Part shown: positions 49,943 to 62,052 of the stretch, piece by piece
How the letters are laid out: each line of letters starts with the position of its first letter
Numbering within the stretch: the first letter of the stretch is position 1
Assembly: GCA_905221605.1 (NCBI GenBank)
Contig: CAJNDS010002112.1
Span: 124,001 to 188,000 of the forward strand
Direction of reading: 5' to 3'
Origin: Symbiodinium natans
Lineage: Eukaryota > Sar > Dinophyceae > Suessiales > Symbiodiniaceae
DNA length: 64,000 bases
Notes under the pieces: model-generated
The model's input: only the letters and a program-made list of their open reading frames with translations
What the model was told of the DNA's origin: nothing
Database searches by the model: none
Position numbers and translations under genes: made by a program

Positions 49943-50100
49943 CTTGCAGGTTCATGGGTAGATAAGGGGGTTTCTGCAATTAGGGGTACCTTATTGGGGC
50001 CATATTACAGGGGAATCCTACTATTTGGGGGTCTATTTTAGGGGTCCCTTATGTTCGCAAACCCCCATGTAAGTAGAGCTATAAGTAGAATCACCCATGA
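49943..50100. mobile_element. TIR family A element interrupted by a family E element
   Basis: The left arm is at 49,943-49,964 and the right arm at 50,069-50,100. The middle is a complete family E copy. Confidence 0.85.
49965..50068. mobile_element. family E element inserted in family A
   Basis: GGGGGTTTCTGCAATTAGGGG start, TATGTTCGCAAACCCCC end. The surrounding family A sequence is split. Confidence 0.88.
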
Positions 50101-50498
50101 ATTAGGGTTTAGGGTTCACGGTTTAGGGTCTATTCGAAGGTTACCCATAGAGTCAAAAGGTATACCTTAGGAAACCTAACCCCAAACGCAGACGAAAAAG
50201 GGTTACCCTAAACCCTAAACCCTAAACCCTAAACTATGAGGGGTTGCCGGAGATTGGCCTGAAAGCCTGAACCCAAAGGATCATTCTAGAGCCTATGGCT
50301 CGCGATGCTGCTGAAGCGGTACTAAAGTTAAGTTGTCCCTAAACCCTAAACCCTAAACCCTAAACCAAGCCAAGAACAACTGCGGACCCCGGTAGAAAGC
50401 GACTGGCAGCTGTGGGCCCGAGCTTCGGCTAGGAGCTGGCTGGCGCTGGTCAGGCCTCTGCTCGGCATGCTGTTGTGGCGGGGTGGGGGGGCTGGGGG

Positions 50499-50610
50499 GT
50501 AGGGTTTAGGGTTTAGGGTTTAGGGTTTAGGGCTTAGGGTTTAGGGTTTAGGGCTTAGGGTTTAGGGTTTAGGGTATAGGGTGTAGGGTTTAGGGTTTCG
50601 GGTTTAGGTT
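50499..50610 (+). repeat. TTTAGGG array, about 16 units
   Basis: Contains CTTAGGG and TATAGGG variants and ends in the T-run/GCCACC module. Confidence 0.95.
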
Positions 50611-50619
50611 TTTTTGCCA

Positions 50620-51480
50620 CCCGTCCAGCCATGCTCCATGAGGCAGCTGGAGAGGGAATGCTTTGCACAATTCACTTCCGAGCCCTTACGATATGCCAAG
50701 GGTTCAGGGCGTGCCTCATACGCCACAAAAGAATGGGATATTAGCTGCTATTCATGGGCGTTGGGGGCTATGGTTTCGTGCTAATGATTAGCACGAAGCC
50801 ATAGCCCCCAACACCCAGGAACCCTGCGAATAACCAGAGGGTGTTGAGGCCGTCTCCCCCAAGTTAGGCCATCCTCCGGCCCTATCCACAGCAGGGGTCC
50901 ATGCCACCCACTTAGGGTTTAGGGTGTAGGGTCTAGGGTTTAAGATTCCTAGCCACACGATACTAAGCGACATCCAGGCAGTGAGGCTTGGAAACGGACA
51001 TGCAGGTCGCACATGCAGGACATCGGTAGACGGAGCCGGGCCTTTTGAGGCAAACCGTCAGCAAGTTGCCTCCTAGTCTCGCAACCGAGTATGACCTTAA
51101 TTGCGCTTGTTTTTCTTTTGTTCTTCTCGAGTTGGGCCAAGAGAATACGCATCGTGACTTCGCCATGATGCCTTAGTTGCGATGACCTCGACCTCCGGCA
51201 TCCTCTGTCTGCATCATAAGAGCAAGTGCGACAGCACTGCCCAGGCGTGGCACTTGATGCAGAAAGTTGTGGAGCTTGAACGGTCTACTCCTTTTCCTAA
51301 AACCCTAAACCCTAAACCCAAAACCCCCACCCAGGTCTTGCAGACAGGTGATTCCGCGGAGCCTTCATGGCGCATCCCCGGCCCCCGGCTTAGAAGCAAA
51401 AGGTACCGAATCCCCCCTGGCAGCAGAGGTCTCCCCCCAACTAGGACTGCTTGTGAAAGCCCGGTTGCCAAGAAGCCCCT
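50620..51480. other. unique region with the large palindrome
   Basis: Apart from the palindrome at 50,755, ORFs on both strands (for example 51,182-51,487 plus, 51,214-51,471 minus) overlap each other and contain CCCTAAA-derived NPKP, so none is called. Confidence 0.5.
50755..50817. repeat. near-perfect 63-bp palindrome with a 1-base centre
   Basis: Arms of 31 bases with two mismatches (inner 26 bases one mismatch). The core is GTTGGGGGCTATGG..CTAAT-G-ATTAG. Confidence 0.95.
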
Positions 51481-51484
51481 AGAG

Positions 51485-52650
51485 TAAGCCCTAAACCCTA
51501 AACCCTAAACCCTAAACCCTAAACCCTAAGGGGCCTACTCTTTCTTCGGGAGGGGCTCCAAGTTAAGGAACAATCCCCTGGTCTGTGAAGCTGCCTGCCA
51601 GGGTCAAAGTTCCATGCGGGGCTTGCTTGACTGTGCCTGGCCAGTTAGGGCTTAGGGCTTAGGGTTTAAGGGTTTAGGGTTTAGGGTTAACGGTTAAGGG
51701 TTCAGGGTTTATGGTTTAGGGTCAGAAGTATCTTACAACTACCCATGAACCTTCAAGTAGTGTTTAACAGGGTCCTGGCTAAGTCGCGGCTGAGCCCAAA
51801 ACCCTAGACCCTAAACCCTGAACTCCCTCCCCTTTGGCCCCCGGGCGCGAACGCAGGTCGCTGAGCTCACGCGGGATGAGAGCCCTTTGCCACAGCCGTG
51901 GGTCCTGGGACCCTAGACCCTGGTTTAGGGTTAGGGTTTAGGGTTTAGGGTTTAGGGTTTAGGGCTTAGGGCTTAGGGCTTAGGGCTTAGGGATCTCTGA
52001 GTTTGAAGCCGAGGGTTGTTGCCACCCGCCTAAGGGCCTAGCTGACGGAAAGTCGAGGGGTTCGGGTTTAGGGTTTATGCGTTCGGTTGTGGCGTGGGTC
52101 TAGGGTTTAGGGCTTCCTTCACATTGAGATGATTCGGCGACCTGAAGGCGAAAGATCTAAACCTCAAACACGGAAAGCCATGACTCCCTTTTGCAACAAG
52201 CTTGCCATGACTCCCTAAACCCCAAACTCTTTTTTGAAGCCTGGACTGGGGTCGGCGCCAGCACGCTGACAGATGTACACTGACACTTCTCGCCAAGAGT
52301 CGTGCTTGAGGAGACATGTCCAAACTGAAAGCATCAGTACGAGCCCTAAACCATGAAACTAAACCCTAAACCCTAAACCCTAAACCCTAAACCCTAAACC
52401 CTAAACCCTAAACCCTAATAAGATTTCCGGGTTCAGGGCCAAGGGCTGCACTTGAGCAGCGCATCTGAGGCCTTGGCGTCGTCCGAGATCCGCAGGACCT
52501 GGAGCTCAAGGAGCCCTGGTCCCCCCTTATTTGCTCCTTTTTAGGGTTTAGGGTTTAGGGCTAGGGTTTAGGGTTTAGGGTTTAGGGTTTAGGGTTTAGG
52601 GTTTAGGGCTTAGGGCTTAGGGTTTAGGGTTTAGGGTTTAGGGTTTAGGG
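51485..52650. repeat. array cluster at 51.5-52.65 kb
   Basis: CCCTAAA at 51,485-51,530 and 52,358-52,418; TTTAGGG at 51,645-51,722, 51,925-51,992 (with five CTTAGGG units) and 52,541-52,650. Confidence 0.95.
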
Positions 52651-53250
52651 TTTCTCTTGCACCCTAAACTTTCAACCCCATTGGGTTTTTTTCCCCACCC
52701 GACTAGCCAGCAGCAATGCCCATTGGGTTTAGGGTTTAGGGCTTATAGGGTTTAGGGCTTTCCCGAAACCCTAAACCCCAAACACACAAGAGCCACTAAA
52801 CCCTAAGCCCAAAAGCCCCTCACGTCCCCCAAAGCCTCAGCCCTACAGAAGCCCTAATGAAACAGAAGCTTCATAGGTCGCAGATGAGGGTCGCCGGGCT
52901 TTGAGCAGCATCCTCTTCAAACACCCCGAATGATCCTTGCCCTCGATCCGAACACCTTCAGGGCGCAGCAGTAGATGCCTCGAATGGGGGGGGGGATGAA
53001 CACTTAGAAAAGGGGGGGGGGGGGGGGGGGGTTATTATTATTCTAGGGATAAGGGAATACTATTAGTAGTTATTCCGACCCCTATCGTACAACCCTCATG
53101 CCCTGTAGGCCCGTAGTAAGCCTTGGCCCCCGCAGCTAGGGGATTAAGTCTCAGGCGCTTGGGGCAGGGGGTGCAAGATTTCAGACGCAGGGCCATGAAG
53201 GCTAACATCCCAAGACCCTCAGAACCCCGAGCAGGTTTAGTTTGGGGCTT

Positions 53251-53346
53251 AGGGGATTTCCCAAAATAGGGGTACCCCTTTTATACCCCAAATAAAATGG
53301 AAGCTCCTTAAAAGGACCCCCAAAAAAGGGTTCCCTATTTTCGACT
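53251..53346. mobile_element. family E-like element (TTTCCCAAAATAGGGG type)
   Basis: Shares TTTCCCAAAATAGGGGTAC, TTATACCCCAAAT and CCCTATTTTCG with the copy at 21,239. Confidence 0.88.
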
Positions 53347-53410
53347 CTAAACCCTAAACTTAAACCCTAAATCCTAAACCCTAAACCCTAAACCCTAAAC
53401 CCTAAACCCC
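53345..53410 (-). repeat. CCCTAAA array
   Basis: Nine units starting at the right end of a TIR element. Confidence 0.95.
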
Positions 53411-53644
53411 CCATTTCCCGAAGAGCCACCCGCAAGAAGACGAAGAGGAGGTGCTTGCAGGCAGCCTTCGCCTTTTGCCAGGGTTTAGGGTTTAGGATTT
53501 AAGTTTAGGGTTTAGGGTTTCAGTTCTCCTACCGACTGAGTTTCCAATCTCACCATCTGGTTCTTAGCGAGCCCAAGCCCTCCACTCTAGACCCTCTATG
53601 TATCATAGTAATAGCTGTATCATTTCATGAAACATAATGCACGT

Positions 53645-53745
53645 AACCCCCCTAGGTTCCCCCCATAACTAAGGATATGTAGGGAAAATTAAGCCCGATA
53701 AAGGTTACTCAAGGGGGAACCTAGTTGGGGTAGTATGGAGGGGGT
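53645..53745. mobile_element. TIR element (CTAGGTTCCCCCC)
   Basis: CTAGGTTCCCCCCAT near the left and AAGGGGGAACCTAG at the right. Seen once in the window. Confidence 0.55.
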
Positions 53746-53769
53746 AGTAGGGAAACTCCTGCAAGAAGC

Positions 53770-56060
53770 CTAAAACCCAAACCTCGCAGATTCCTGCGCA
53801 GATTCCTGTTGGGGAGGAGCCCGTGAGCCCAATGCTGACTTTCATTAGTGAAATCCTTTCCCGCTCTAATTATTTTGTTTGCATTGCTGCATGGGGGGGC
53901 CTGACCTCAAATAAGCAAGCACTTGGTGTAGGGGTGCCGCTACAGATGAAAAGTGCTGGGGAGTTGCGAAAGGAGGCAGCAGGAAAGATGTCATATGCAT
54001 CGAAGCACTTCAAAGTTGGTAAGGCACACAGGAGGATTTTGATCTGCAGTAGACAGACCCCACAGAGCCCCGGGCCTTGAGAAAGTCCGGGCAGGTGCAC
54101 ACAACTCGGGCTCCTTCAACACGCTCATGGAGCAGGCTTTAGGGTTTAGGGTTTAGGGTTTAGTCCACTTGCTACGAGCAGGCGAACAGAACTGAAGGTC
54201 GATGGGCAAAGCGAGCAGAAGACTGGACCATGCTTGCGGCTAGGCCTAGGAAGGATCCCTGGTCGGCGACCACGGTGGGGGGGGGGGGGGGGGGCGTGAA
54301 GACAGGGTTTAAGGTTTAGGGTTTAGGGTTTAGGGTTTAGGGTCACACAAGACACTGACATCGCTTGGAGGCCTATACGGACGTCATAGACGTTGCCAGT
54401 GTGGCCCAGCACCTCAGCAATTGCAGACTGTGCAATGCAACCCTTGAGTGGACATGAAGAATCGCACAGAGGTAAGCTTGGCTCACAATGCCATGCCGAG
54501 GTGGGAAAGAACGTCCTCCTGTGTTGCACAGTACTTCTTCGTGGCCTAATGGAGGCAGCGCGCGTGGCTGCCCTTCGGGGCTGTAATACATGCGCAGCGC
54601 CTAACGGAGTCGCGAAATTTCTTCACACTAGTGGCTGGTTGCCACCTTTTTTAACGTCAACTAAAGATGTTCAGGTAGGGGTTTAGGTGGGAGGGGGGGA
54701 ATCCGGGAACCTCCTTGCTACACACCACATATGCACGACTTTTATGACGGCAAAGCGTGATGTTCAAGTCGCTTGTCACATCCATGTGCGGCTGTTGGTT
54801 GCAGGATCTGCGCTGGGTGGTCCAGAGGCGGGTCCAAGCTTCGGAATGCTGAAGCTTCATATCTTACGAGTTGATCCCTAAAAGTTTAGGGTTTAGGGTT
54901 TAGGGTAAAGCCTGGTAGCTTCGAGATTTGCGAGTTCGTCCTCAGCCTCTCTCTTCACAGCCACCCCGGACCTGCGCGGCGTCCAGGTCTGCATTGGCAG
55001 AATTGACGGAGCCCTCGGCTCCATGTAAGTCGCAATCCTGCCTAGAGCGCCGTTGAGAGCGCCCTTTGGGACTGTGATGTGGGGTGCCCAGAGCTGAAAA
55101 ACGCTTCCTCTGCAAGACGGGTAGGAGGTTTAGGGTTTAGGGTTTAGGATCCAGTTCGGGTTTACAGATGGGCTTACAGATTCAATTCTGCTCTGAGCTT
55201 CAGCCCGATAAGGCCCTATAGACCGCCGAGGTCTGTAGGCCTCATCCATTTCGTCGACTCCACTTTAAACAAATGGCCCAGCGAAGACGCGTAGAAAGCT
55301 ACCGCGGATTTAGGATTTAGGGTGTAGGGCTGCTGCAGTGGTGATACTCCTTCATGAGTGGGCTGGTTCAAACGACCTTCGGATGCACGAGATCTAGAAA
55401 TGGCCTTTAGGGTTTAGGGCTCAGGGTTTAGGGTTTCGGGATTAGGGTTTAGGGCCCATCGAAGACCTGAAAACCATTGAGGACTTAGGGCTCAGGGCTG
55501 CTGCAGTAGCGATATTCCGTCATGACTGGGCCGGTTCAAAGGACCTTCGGCAATGCACGACAAAATTAAAGGAGAGCCTCAATTGTTTGCGAAAGTCCTT
55601 GCACAAAATCCGGATCCGAGCACAAAATCCCTACTGACCCTACTGTAAACCCTAAACCCTTAGAGTCAGACAGGGCGACAGAGCTCCTGTACCGGTGCAA
55701 GGACAAATTGCGACAACAAAGGCCATCCATCTTCGTCGACAACAAACGAATTCATCGAGCACAAGGCCCTGCAAGGACTGACTTTGTGGGACATGCCTCT
55801 GCTAGTTTCTGTCGTAATTTCGCGTTTTCCCAATGCAGGTGCTCGAATCAGAATGACTGCGCGGGTCATGCTTCCCGCTTGTTGTCGGCGGCTCAAGACA
55901 CAGGTCCAATCTCTCGGTAGCAGGGGCCCTGCAACTGTAGCTTTTGTGCTTTACACCATGCACAACATCCCCCAGCACTGCCCTGTCCCCCTACCCCGAG
56001 TCTACAGCCACCATCGACCACCAAGAAAAGCCGTGTTAAATTACGTTGTCCTTACCGTCC
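53770..56060. other. unique region, few arrays
   Basis: Short arrays at 54,138-54,165, 54,305-54,343, 54,884-54,907 and 55,127-55,150. ORFs at 53,823 (plus) and 54,393 (plus) could contain exons, but no domain or clear splice sites were found. Confidence 0.5.
55328..55562 (+). repeat. direct duplication of ~65 bp
   Basis: GGGCTGCTGCAGT..CGATA.TCC at 55,328-55,390 recurs at 55,493-55,562 with GGTTCAAA.GACCTTCGG, about 80-85% identical by eye. Confidence 0.88.
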
Positions 56061-56072
56061 GACCGAGGCCGA

Positions 56073-56684
56073 CTACTGAAATTTGAAGAGCCTGCACAGA
56101 GTGTCCTTGATGATGTCTGCTACCTCCCCCGGCATCTCCACAGGCTCTGACAAAGGGTAGGGCCGCGTCTTCTGCTTTGCAGGCGAGGACGAAGATGGCA
56201 AGCTTGGCATTTTGATGTCTTCGCCTTCCTTTGTTTCGTCCAAGCTCTCCATGTCCTCGTCTGTGAGAGAGAACATTCTGCGCTTTTCATCCTCGTTCAT
56301 TGCATCCAGGAAGGACTTCTCTTTTGCATTGAGGAAAGTTGCGTCAATTCCGTGCTTTTGGTCCAACAATGCGAGTTGGAGACGCTCCGTGTGCGAAGTG
56401 CATTGCATCTTGCAAGACTTCGGCCTGCCTGTCGTGAGAAAATTGCTGACTGTCTCATCTTCCTCCCATTCGTCGCCACCGCCTGGATAGAACATCATGT
56501 GCACCTTGCCGATGTTGGCCACATGTGGCATCATGTGCTCCGCGGTACTCTCGCTTGGAGTAGGTGTGGCAGGGGCAGCAAGGAAGTCATACAAAAGTCC
56601 GACTCTTGGTTTCGGTGGGGCTGGTAGCTTGGGCGCAGCCGTGGGCCTGATGCTGCTCTCTGTTCTCAGAACCCTTGCTACACA
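56073..56684 (-). CDS. uncharacterised acidic protein, terminal exon or single-exon ORF
   Basis: This is the longest coding-like frame in the window, open from an in-frame TAA near 56,685 to a TAG at 56,073; the first ATG or splice site is not fixed (AG sites lie near 56,660). The peptide starts Pro/Ala-rich, has acidic stretches such as GGGDEWEEDE and NEDEKRRMF, a Ser/Pro linker and a final helix ending KDTLCRLFKFQ. No domain recognised. The region is free of telomere-like arrays, unlike its surroundings. Short plus-strand ORFs across it look like shadows. It could be the last exon of a minus-strand gene. Confidence 0.45.
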   Translation of the reverse strand, partial: CVARVLRTESSIRPTAAPKLPAPPKPRVGLLYDFLAAPATPTPSESTAEHMMPHVANIGKVHMMFYPGGGDEWEEDETVSNFLTTGRPKSCKMQCTSHTERLQLALLDQKHGIDATFLNAKEKSFLDAMNEDEKRRMFSLTDEDMESLDETKEGEDIKMPSLPSSSSPAKQKTRPYPLSEPVEMPGEVADIIKDTLCRLFKFQ

Positions 56685-56739
56685 TTAGTCCAATCGACAA
56701 TTAGCGCCAAGTAGAAGCGATTTCCAAAAACATGTCGTG

Positions 56740-56847
56740 GCTTCCGGAATTCGGCTACCTTATTGGGGTCGCATTATCAGGGAATCCGACCATTCTGGGG
56801 GCCTATTTTAGGGGTCCCCCTGTTTTCGTCAACCCCCAACACTTTGT
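56740..56847. mobile_element. family E element
   Basis: ACCTTATTGGGGTCGCATTA core and TGTTTTCGTCAACCCCC end. Confidence 0.8.
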
Positions 56848-56983
56848 CCTTGAGCTGGCAGACGAGCAGGCAGGCTGGGCTGCCTCGATCGGCTGCAACC
56901 CAGGCTGTGCAGCCTGCAGCCCGGGCACCATCGGAGGGCACACCTCCTCCATGGTCCTTGGTCGCTAACCGTATGATGGTGCT

Positions 56984-57002
56984 GGGGTTTAGGGTTTAGG
57001 GT

Positions 57003-57040
<38 letters not shown>

Positions 57041-57052
57041 AGGTTGAGGGTT
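56984..57052 (+). repeat. TTTAGGG passing into (GGGTTGA)7
   Basis: Two TTTAGGG units followed by seven units of GGGTTGA (one AGGTTGA), a homogenised variant. Confidence 0.95.
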
Positions 57053-57059
57053 AGTGGTC

Positions 57060-57271
57060 CCTACTTTGGAGTAGACCCCGGAAAAACTATACTTTAAGGT
57101 ATAAGTAGCTATAATAGGAACCCAGAAACAAGTATTAAAGTATAGTACTCCAAGGCCCAGTGGTAGCCGAGTAGCCGTAGGACAATCCAGGTACCACTTT
57201 TTTGGGTGTTCGTGACGATAACCTATAAAAAAAGGGGCAAGGGGCAAAAGGATACCACTCAGCTAGCAAGA
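57060..57271. mobile_element. TIR family C elements, two adjacent diverged copies
   Basis: Copies at about 57,060-57,160 and 57,165-57,271 share GGAACCCAG and GGATACCACT..GCTA blocks. Confidence 0.65.
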
Positions 57272-58140
57272 GACCCCAAACCCCTACATCCCGAAAGCCC
57301 TACAAGCCCTAAACCCCTTGGTTTCCACTTACCCTAAACCCTAAACCCTAAAGCCCAAACTAGCCTGTAAACCCCTTTTTCCACTCAGCCACCAAGGGTC
57401 TGGCTGCCGAGTGCAGGTCCCGTCACACTTTCGGCTTTGGGATGCTGCAGTGGCTGCGCCAGGTTCGTGACAGATCCCTAAACCCTACACCCTAAACCCT
57501 ACGCTGTGGACCCTAAACCCTAAACCCTCAACCATAGACCCCACACACACACACACACCCTAAACCCGAAACCGCAAAAATGTCGTGTCGATTGGTGGCG
57601 AGGAATTTCAGCTCAACCCCAAAACCCCAAACCCCGAACCCAAATCCACCCAAAACCCCCAACCCTCCCCCCACCACCCCTCCCTGCTCAACCTTCATCT
57701 ACGTTAAACCCTAATCAGAGGAGTTTTTAGGGTTTAGGTTTCGGGCTCTTAGTGCACATTTAAGGCGGTTACCCCTGGGCCTTGCAAAGCGAAGAAGCCA
57801 GGGCGCCCGGAAAAACTTTACTGGTTTGGAGGAGTGGTTGAGCAAATTTTATTGTGGCCACTGGTGGAGTTCCTATGTTCTTACCGGGGCCCAAGGTTCT
57901 TTTCCTTCAACACAGACCTTTATGTGGTTGTGGGGTTTAGGGCTGATGGGCTTCAGGGCTTAGGGCTCAGGACCCATAGACTGGACCCAAGAGTAACCTA
58001 GAAATACAAAGGGTGCCCCGACTCGAGGCCGAAAAGCCTGTCCAATGTACGCATTTCAACCCTCCTAAAAGTGATTTTGAACCAGGGCTGTATCGTATTA
58101 GTTCACAACCAAACCAGGATTCCATAATAGTTATTCATGA

Positions 58141-58380
58141 AAGGCGCTATTAAGCGTTTTTCCCGAAAACTTTTAGCCCCCCCCGCCCCCTTCCCATTGA
58201 TGAGGGTGGTCTGCACGTGGGGGCCGGGAAGCCAAAAACCAAAACAAGGTTTGCAGAAGAAACTCCGGAATATTCGGGTGTCCGGCTTTATTTGAAACTC
58301 CGTTTAGAATTTCATTTGCGAAGCGGGCCCCCAAACCATTTTCCAAGGGAGTGGCGGGCTGCCCCGAGGGCCCCGGCGTG
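58141..58380 (+). repeat. dispersed 240-bp repeat M, copy 2
   Basis: Partner of 19,880-20,120, diverged with small indels. The overlapping minus-strand ORF is broken by frameshifts in copy 1, so I do not call it coding. Confidence 0.85.
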
Positions 58381-58461
58381 GCTGTGATCTCGCCTCGCTC
58401 GGCAACCTGACCCCGTGGTCGTTGCGCCCCCCCCCCCCCCTCCCCCAAGCATGACACAATT

Positions 58462-58513
58462 GGTTTAGGGTTTAGGGTTTAGGGTTTAGGGTTTAGGGTT
58501 TAGGGTTTAGGGT
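58462..58513 (+). repeat. TTTAGGG array
   Basis: Seven units. Confidence 0.97.
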
Positions 58514-60512
58514 GAGTCCAACCACTAGGTTCTAGGATGTTCTAGGCTTCCGAGTATGACCGTTTGCATTGAGAGGGAGAAAACAGGGGATTCTGTAAGA
58601 TTTGGTAAGTGGGACTGATGGACCCAGCTTTTGCTTGGGACCCCTCTTAAGGTCAAGTTTCCGGGAGTATTTCTTCAGGGTCGTCGCAGGTTTGCGGTGC
58701 TTCTTGGTGTAGTCTACAACCCAAAAGAGGGCCCCAATCACCTCGTTGTGCAACCGGAGTAGCCAACGCTTCCAATTCAGGGCAACTTTCAGGAAGGGAG
58801 TTCCCATCTCGGCTACTCTCATGAAGGCTTCCACAATGAGGGCTCGGGTTACACAGAGGTCATCGGGGGAAAGTCGGCTTTGGGGTTGTAGGGCTTCAAG
58901 TTTAGGGTTTAAATTTTGGGCCTACCCATCTGAATTGGGCCTATAGATCCAACTGGGATCTCAGTCCTGCGTCTTGCTGTCGAAGCGTTCATGACACTCA
59001 GGATGAGGGGTTCAGGGTTTCGAAGTGTAGGGTCTGTCGGTATGACGATGTTTACGGTTCTTACTCTGGTTACTATTGCTACTATGGCGACAATTATAAC
59101 AGGATACAGTATGCTCTAAGGCGCAGCCAAGAAGCCGAATCGCAACTGAACTCTGAGGCCAAAGCTAGGAGACATCCTGGAGAGAACCCCAGACCGGTCA
59201 AGAATTTCCTCACACTCCTACTGTTGGCGTACTGGTTTCGTGGGGCTCCCCTTCTGGGAGTTCCCATGTGATAATATTCACTGAAAGCTTGATCCTTGAA
59301 AGAAAGAAGATAAGTGCTGCAGCGTCATGGGTTATACGTAGCGGTTAACTTTTGAAGACGTAGCTACTACGAAAATCGTATGCAATGCCCCAAGGCTTTT
59401 GCCCTGGCACTGGAATTACAATGCCCGAAGCCCTTTTTGCTTCAATGCCCTGAACCCTAAAGCCTAAACCCTGAAGCCCTAAAAACCTACACCCAAAAAT
59501 CTGCCTGTAGGTTGACAAGCAGTAGCCGGTGCTCCTTGGCCTTGGCGCAAGAGTCCAGTTGACATTCGGGGAGACGTCTACTTGAATGTTCTGAGAACCC
59601 CTTACTGCTTAAACAATATAGTTCCGTATTTAAATACAACCAGCTGTTAAGTAGGGGTTTAGAGTTTAGGGTTATCTTTCTGATTCTTGGGGGGGCAGAT
59701 TCTTGGGGGGACAGGCTGGGTTTTTAGGGCTGCGTCGGTGTAGGCGTGATCATCCCAGCATCTTCAGCTCAAGAAGACGCGGCCGCCCCGCCACGGCATG
59801 GACGTCGGGGGGGGGGGGGGGCTTGTGGTCGGTTTGTGGGCATGTGTATGGCTTTAAAAAAATTACATTGTGAGTATATGTGTTTGAAACTGTACTATTG
59901 TCCAATAAAAACGGTCAGTATATGATAATTTTGTATTCGAATATAGTGGATGACGCCAGCGTGTCCACCTCAGCTTTTGTCACTGCACTTGTCTTAAGCT
60001 CGAGTCCTGCGAAGAAGACGACAATAACGCGAACCCGGAAGGAACTGTAAACCCAGAGCACTACCCTGGCAAGCCTGCGAAGCACATGTGCGACTGATGT
60101 GGCAGAAGGGCAGCCTAACTACTGAGCTTCCATCATCAAAAGGTTCCTGGTGCCGTGGTGATGACTGCACTCACCATGGTCCATCCCCAAGAAAAAACCT
60201 AAGGTCGCAGGGCAGCAAAGCCCCAAATCCCTAAACCCGCCAGGAGAAGCCAATGAGTGAGGTGCTCGATCAATGCGCTCGCGGACTCGCTTGCTCCTCA
60301 GCAGTGCACTCGGCCAGAAATGCGCAGGCAAGGCTTGCATGATCTTGCCTTTTTTTGCCTCTCACCCCCACTCTAAATCCCAGATGTGCATGCAAATCCT
60401 ACTATGATGTCTTGAAGTCTTGAGTCCTCAAAGCTGAAGAACCCCTAACAGCGAAGCACTCCACAGCTGGCTCTAAACCCCTTGAGGAAGAGCAGGTCTT
60501 ACGTAGGCGCCT

Positions 60513-60598
60513 GAATAATAAGAATAGGGTTTTGGGGGGTATTATAGTATAGTCAGAAAGGGACCATAAGGGAATACTATTAGCAAGTATTCCGACGG
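60513..60598. mobile_element. family D element
   Basis: AGAATAGGGTTTTGGGGGG start, AGGGACCATAAGGGAATAC middle, TATTCCGAC end. Confidence 0.8.
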
Positions 60599-61021
60599 TA
60601 GAGACCGCTGGTGCCAGCCCTGGGATGCATTGTATAGAGTCTGCGGGTATCTTCATCGTGATCGTGGACTGAGGGCGGTGCTAGCACATCGGACTAGACT
60701 CTCGCACGGACAGAAAAAATTGTGCTGATGGGTGATCCTTGAGGCCCCCGCACCCCCAAAAAACAGAGCTCGAGCATGCAAGGGAAACAAAGACCAGAAA
60801 GGAAGGACTGAAAAAGACGACAACTTAGTGGGGAACAACGCCATTCTCGAACACCCCACATAGCCAAGTTGTCACCCTAAACCCTTTTTACAGCTAGGAC
60901 GGCTGCACTGCCCTAAACCGTAAACCCTAAACCCTAAACCGGTGTCACTCAGGGCTTCCCGGCGGGGTAGGAAGGAATCTTTCGAGCCTGCCCTGGCAAA
61001 AGGATCTGTGTTCAGGGAACT

Positions 61022-62052
61022 TTGAACCCTAAACCCTAAACCCTAAACCCTAAACCTTAAACCTTAAACCTTAAACCGTGACTTTGAACCCTAAGCCCTG
61101 AACAACAGTATGATATGGGGACAACTTCAGGCAAGACTTCCCAGGCTTCAAAGTGCACCTCAAGGGCACCAAAATGAATGCTCAATGTTGCGGGTGTTTC
61201 GTGCTATGTGTTGTTGTGTAAAGGCCGGGAAGGCATAATCAAGGTTTAGAAGGTTCTTTGCGCAAAGGCTTTGTAACCCGACAGGCCGGGGAAAGGGGTC
61301 GAGGTCGGGAAACTCTGCATCCCCCCCTGCTCGCATAGTGACATAGTGTGGGTGGAGTAGCTGTCCCAGCCTAGCCCTTTTAGCCCCAAACATCCAAGCC
61401 CTTGCGCGTTGCAGCCTCTGCACCGTGGTGGGAAGTGCGCCTGAGCCCGGAAAATTGGCAGAAGCTCCATGCAACTGAGGCTTGAAGGTTTAGGGTTTAG
61501 GGGTTTAGGGTTTAGGGTTCAGGGTTCAGGGTTTAGGGCCCACGTCGTGGGGGCAAGCCAGGGGACAGTGGGTTCAGGGTGCTTCAACAACCACAACCAC
61601 AACCTTCCACGACGATGATGAGTTCGAAGCACATACTCTGGACTGCATCCCGAAAGATTCGAGGCAAAACTGAGCAACAGAGACGCCCACTTAAGCCCTA
61701 TGAACCCTAAACTCCGCAACTGTACCCTAGCAGCCGCTGCAAAACACCACAGGTCTCTGTTCTAAGGTTTCCGTTCTAGGATTCTAGGACCTTCGGGTAA
61801 AAAGTTGGACTAGCTATGGCAAGTCCTCTGCCTTTCACCTCTTCTCTGAGACAACGAATGACAACGATAGGGCTCTACTCAGAGCCCGCAGTTTGGGGGG
61901 TTTAGCTGCTAGCTTACAAGGGAACTATAGACACCTTCCGTCCTCCCTCTAGAACCCTTTCAGAGATTCGGGTTTAGGGTTTACGGACTAATTAGCAAGT
62001 TTCGGGGGCCCTAAACCCTAAACCCTAAACCCTAAACCCTAAACCCTAAACC
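61022..62052. repeat. arrays at 61.0-62.05 kb
   Basis: CCCTAAA at 61,022-61,078 (ending in TTAAACC variants) and 62,008-62,052; TTTAGGG at 61,487-61,540. Confidence 0.95.

Noticed and set aside
58173-58457. Minus-strand 94-codon ORF
   Set aside because: Lies within dispersed repeat M and poly-C; the other copy is broken by frameshifts.
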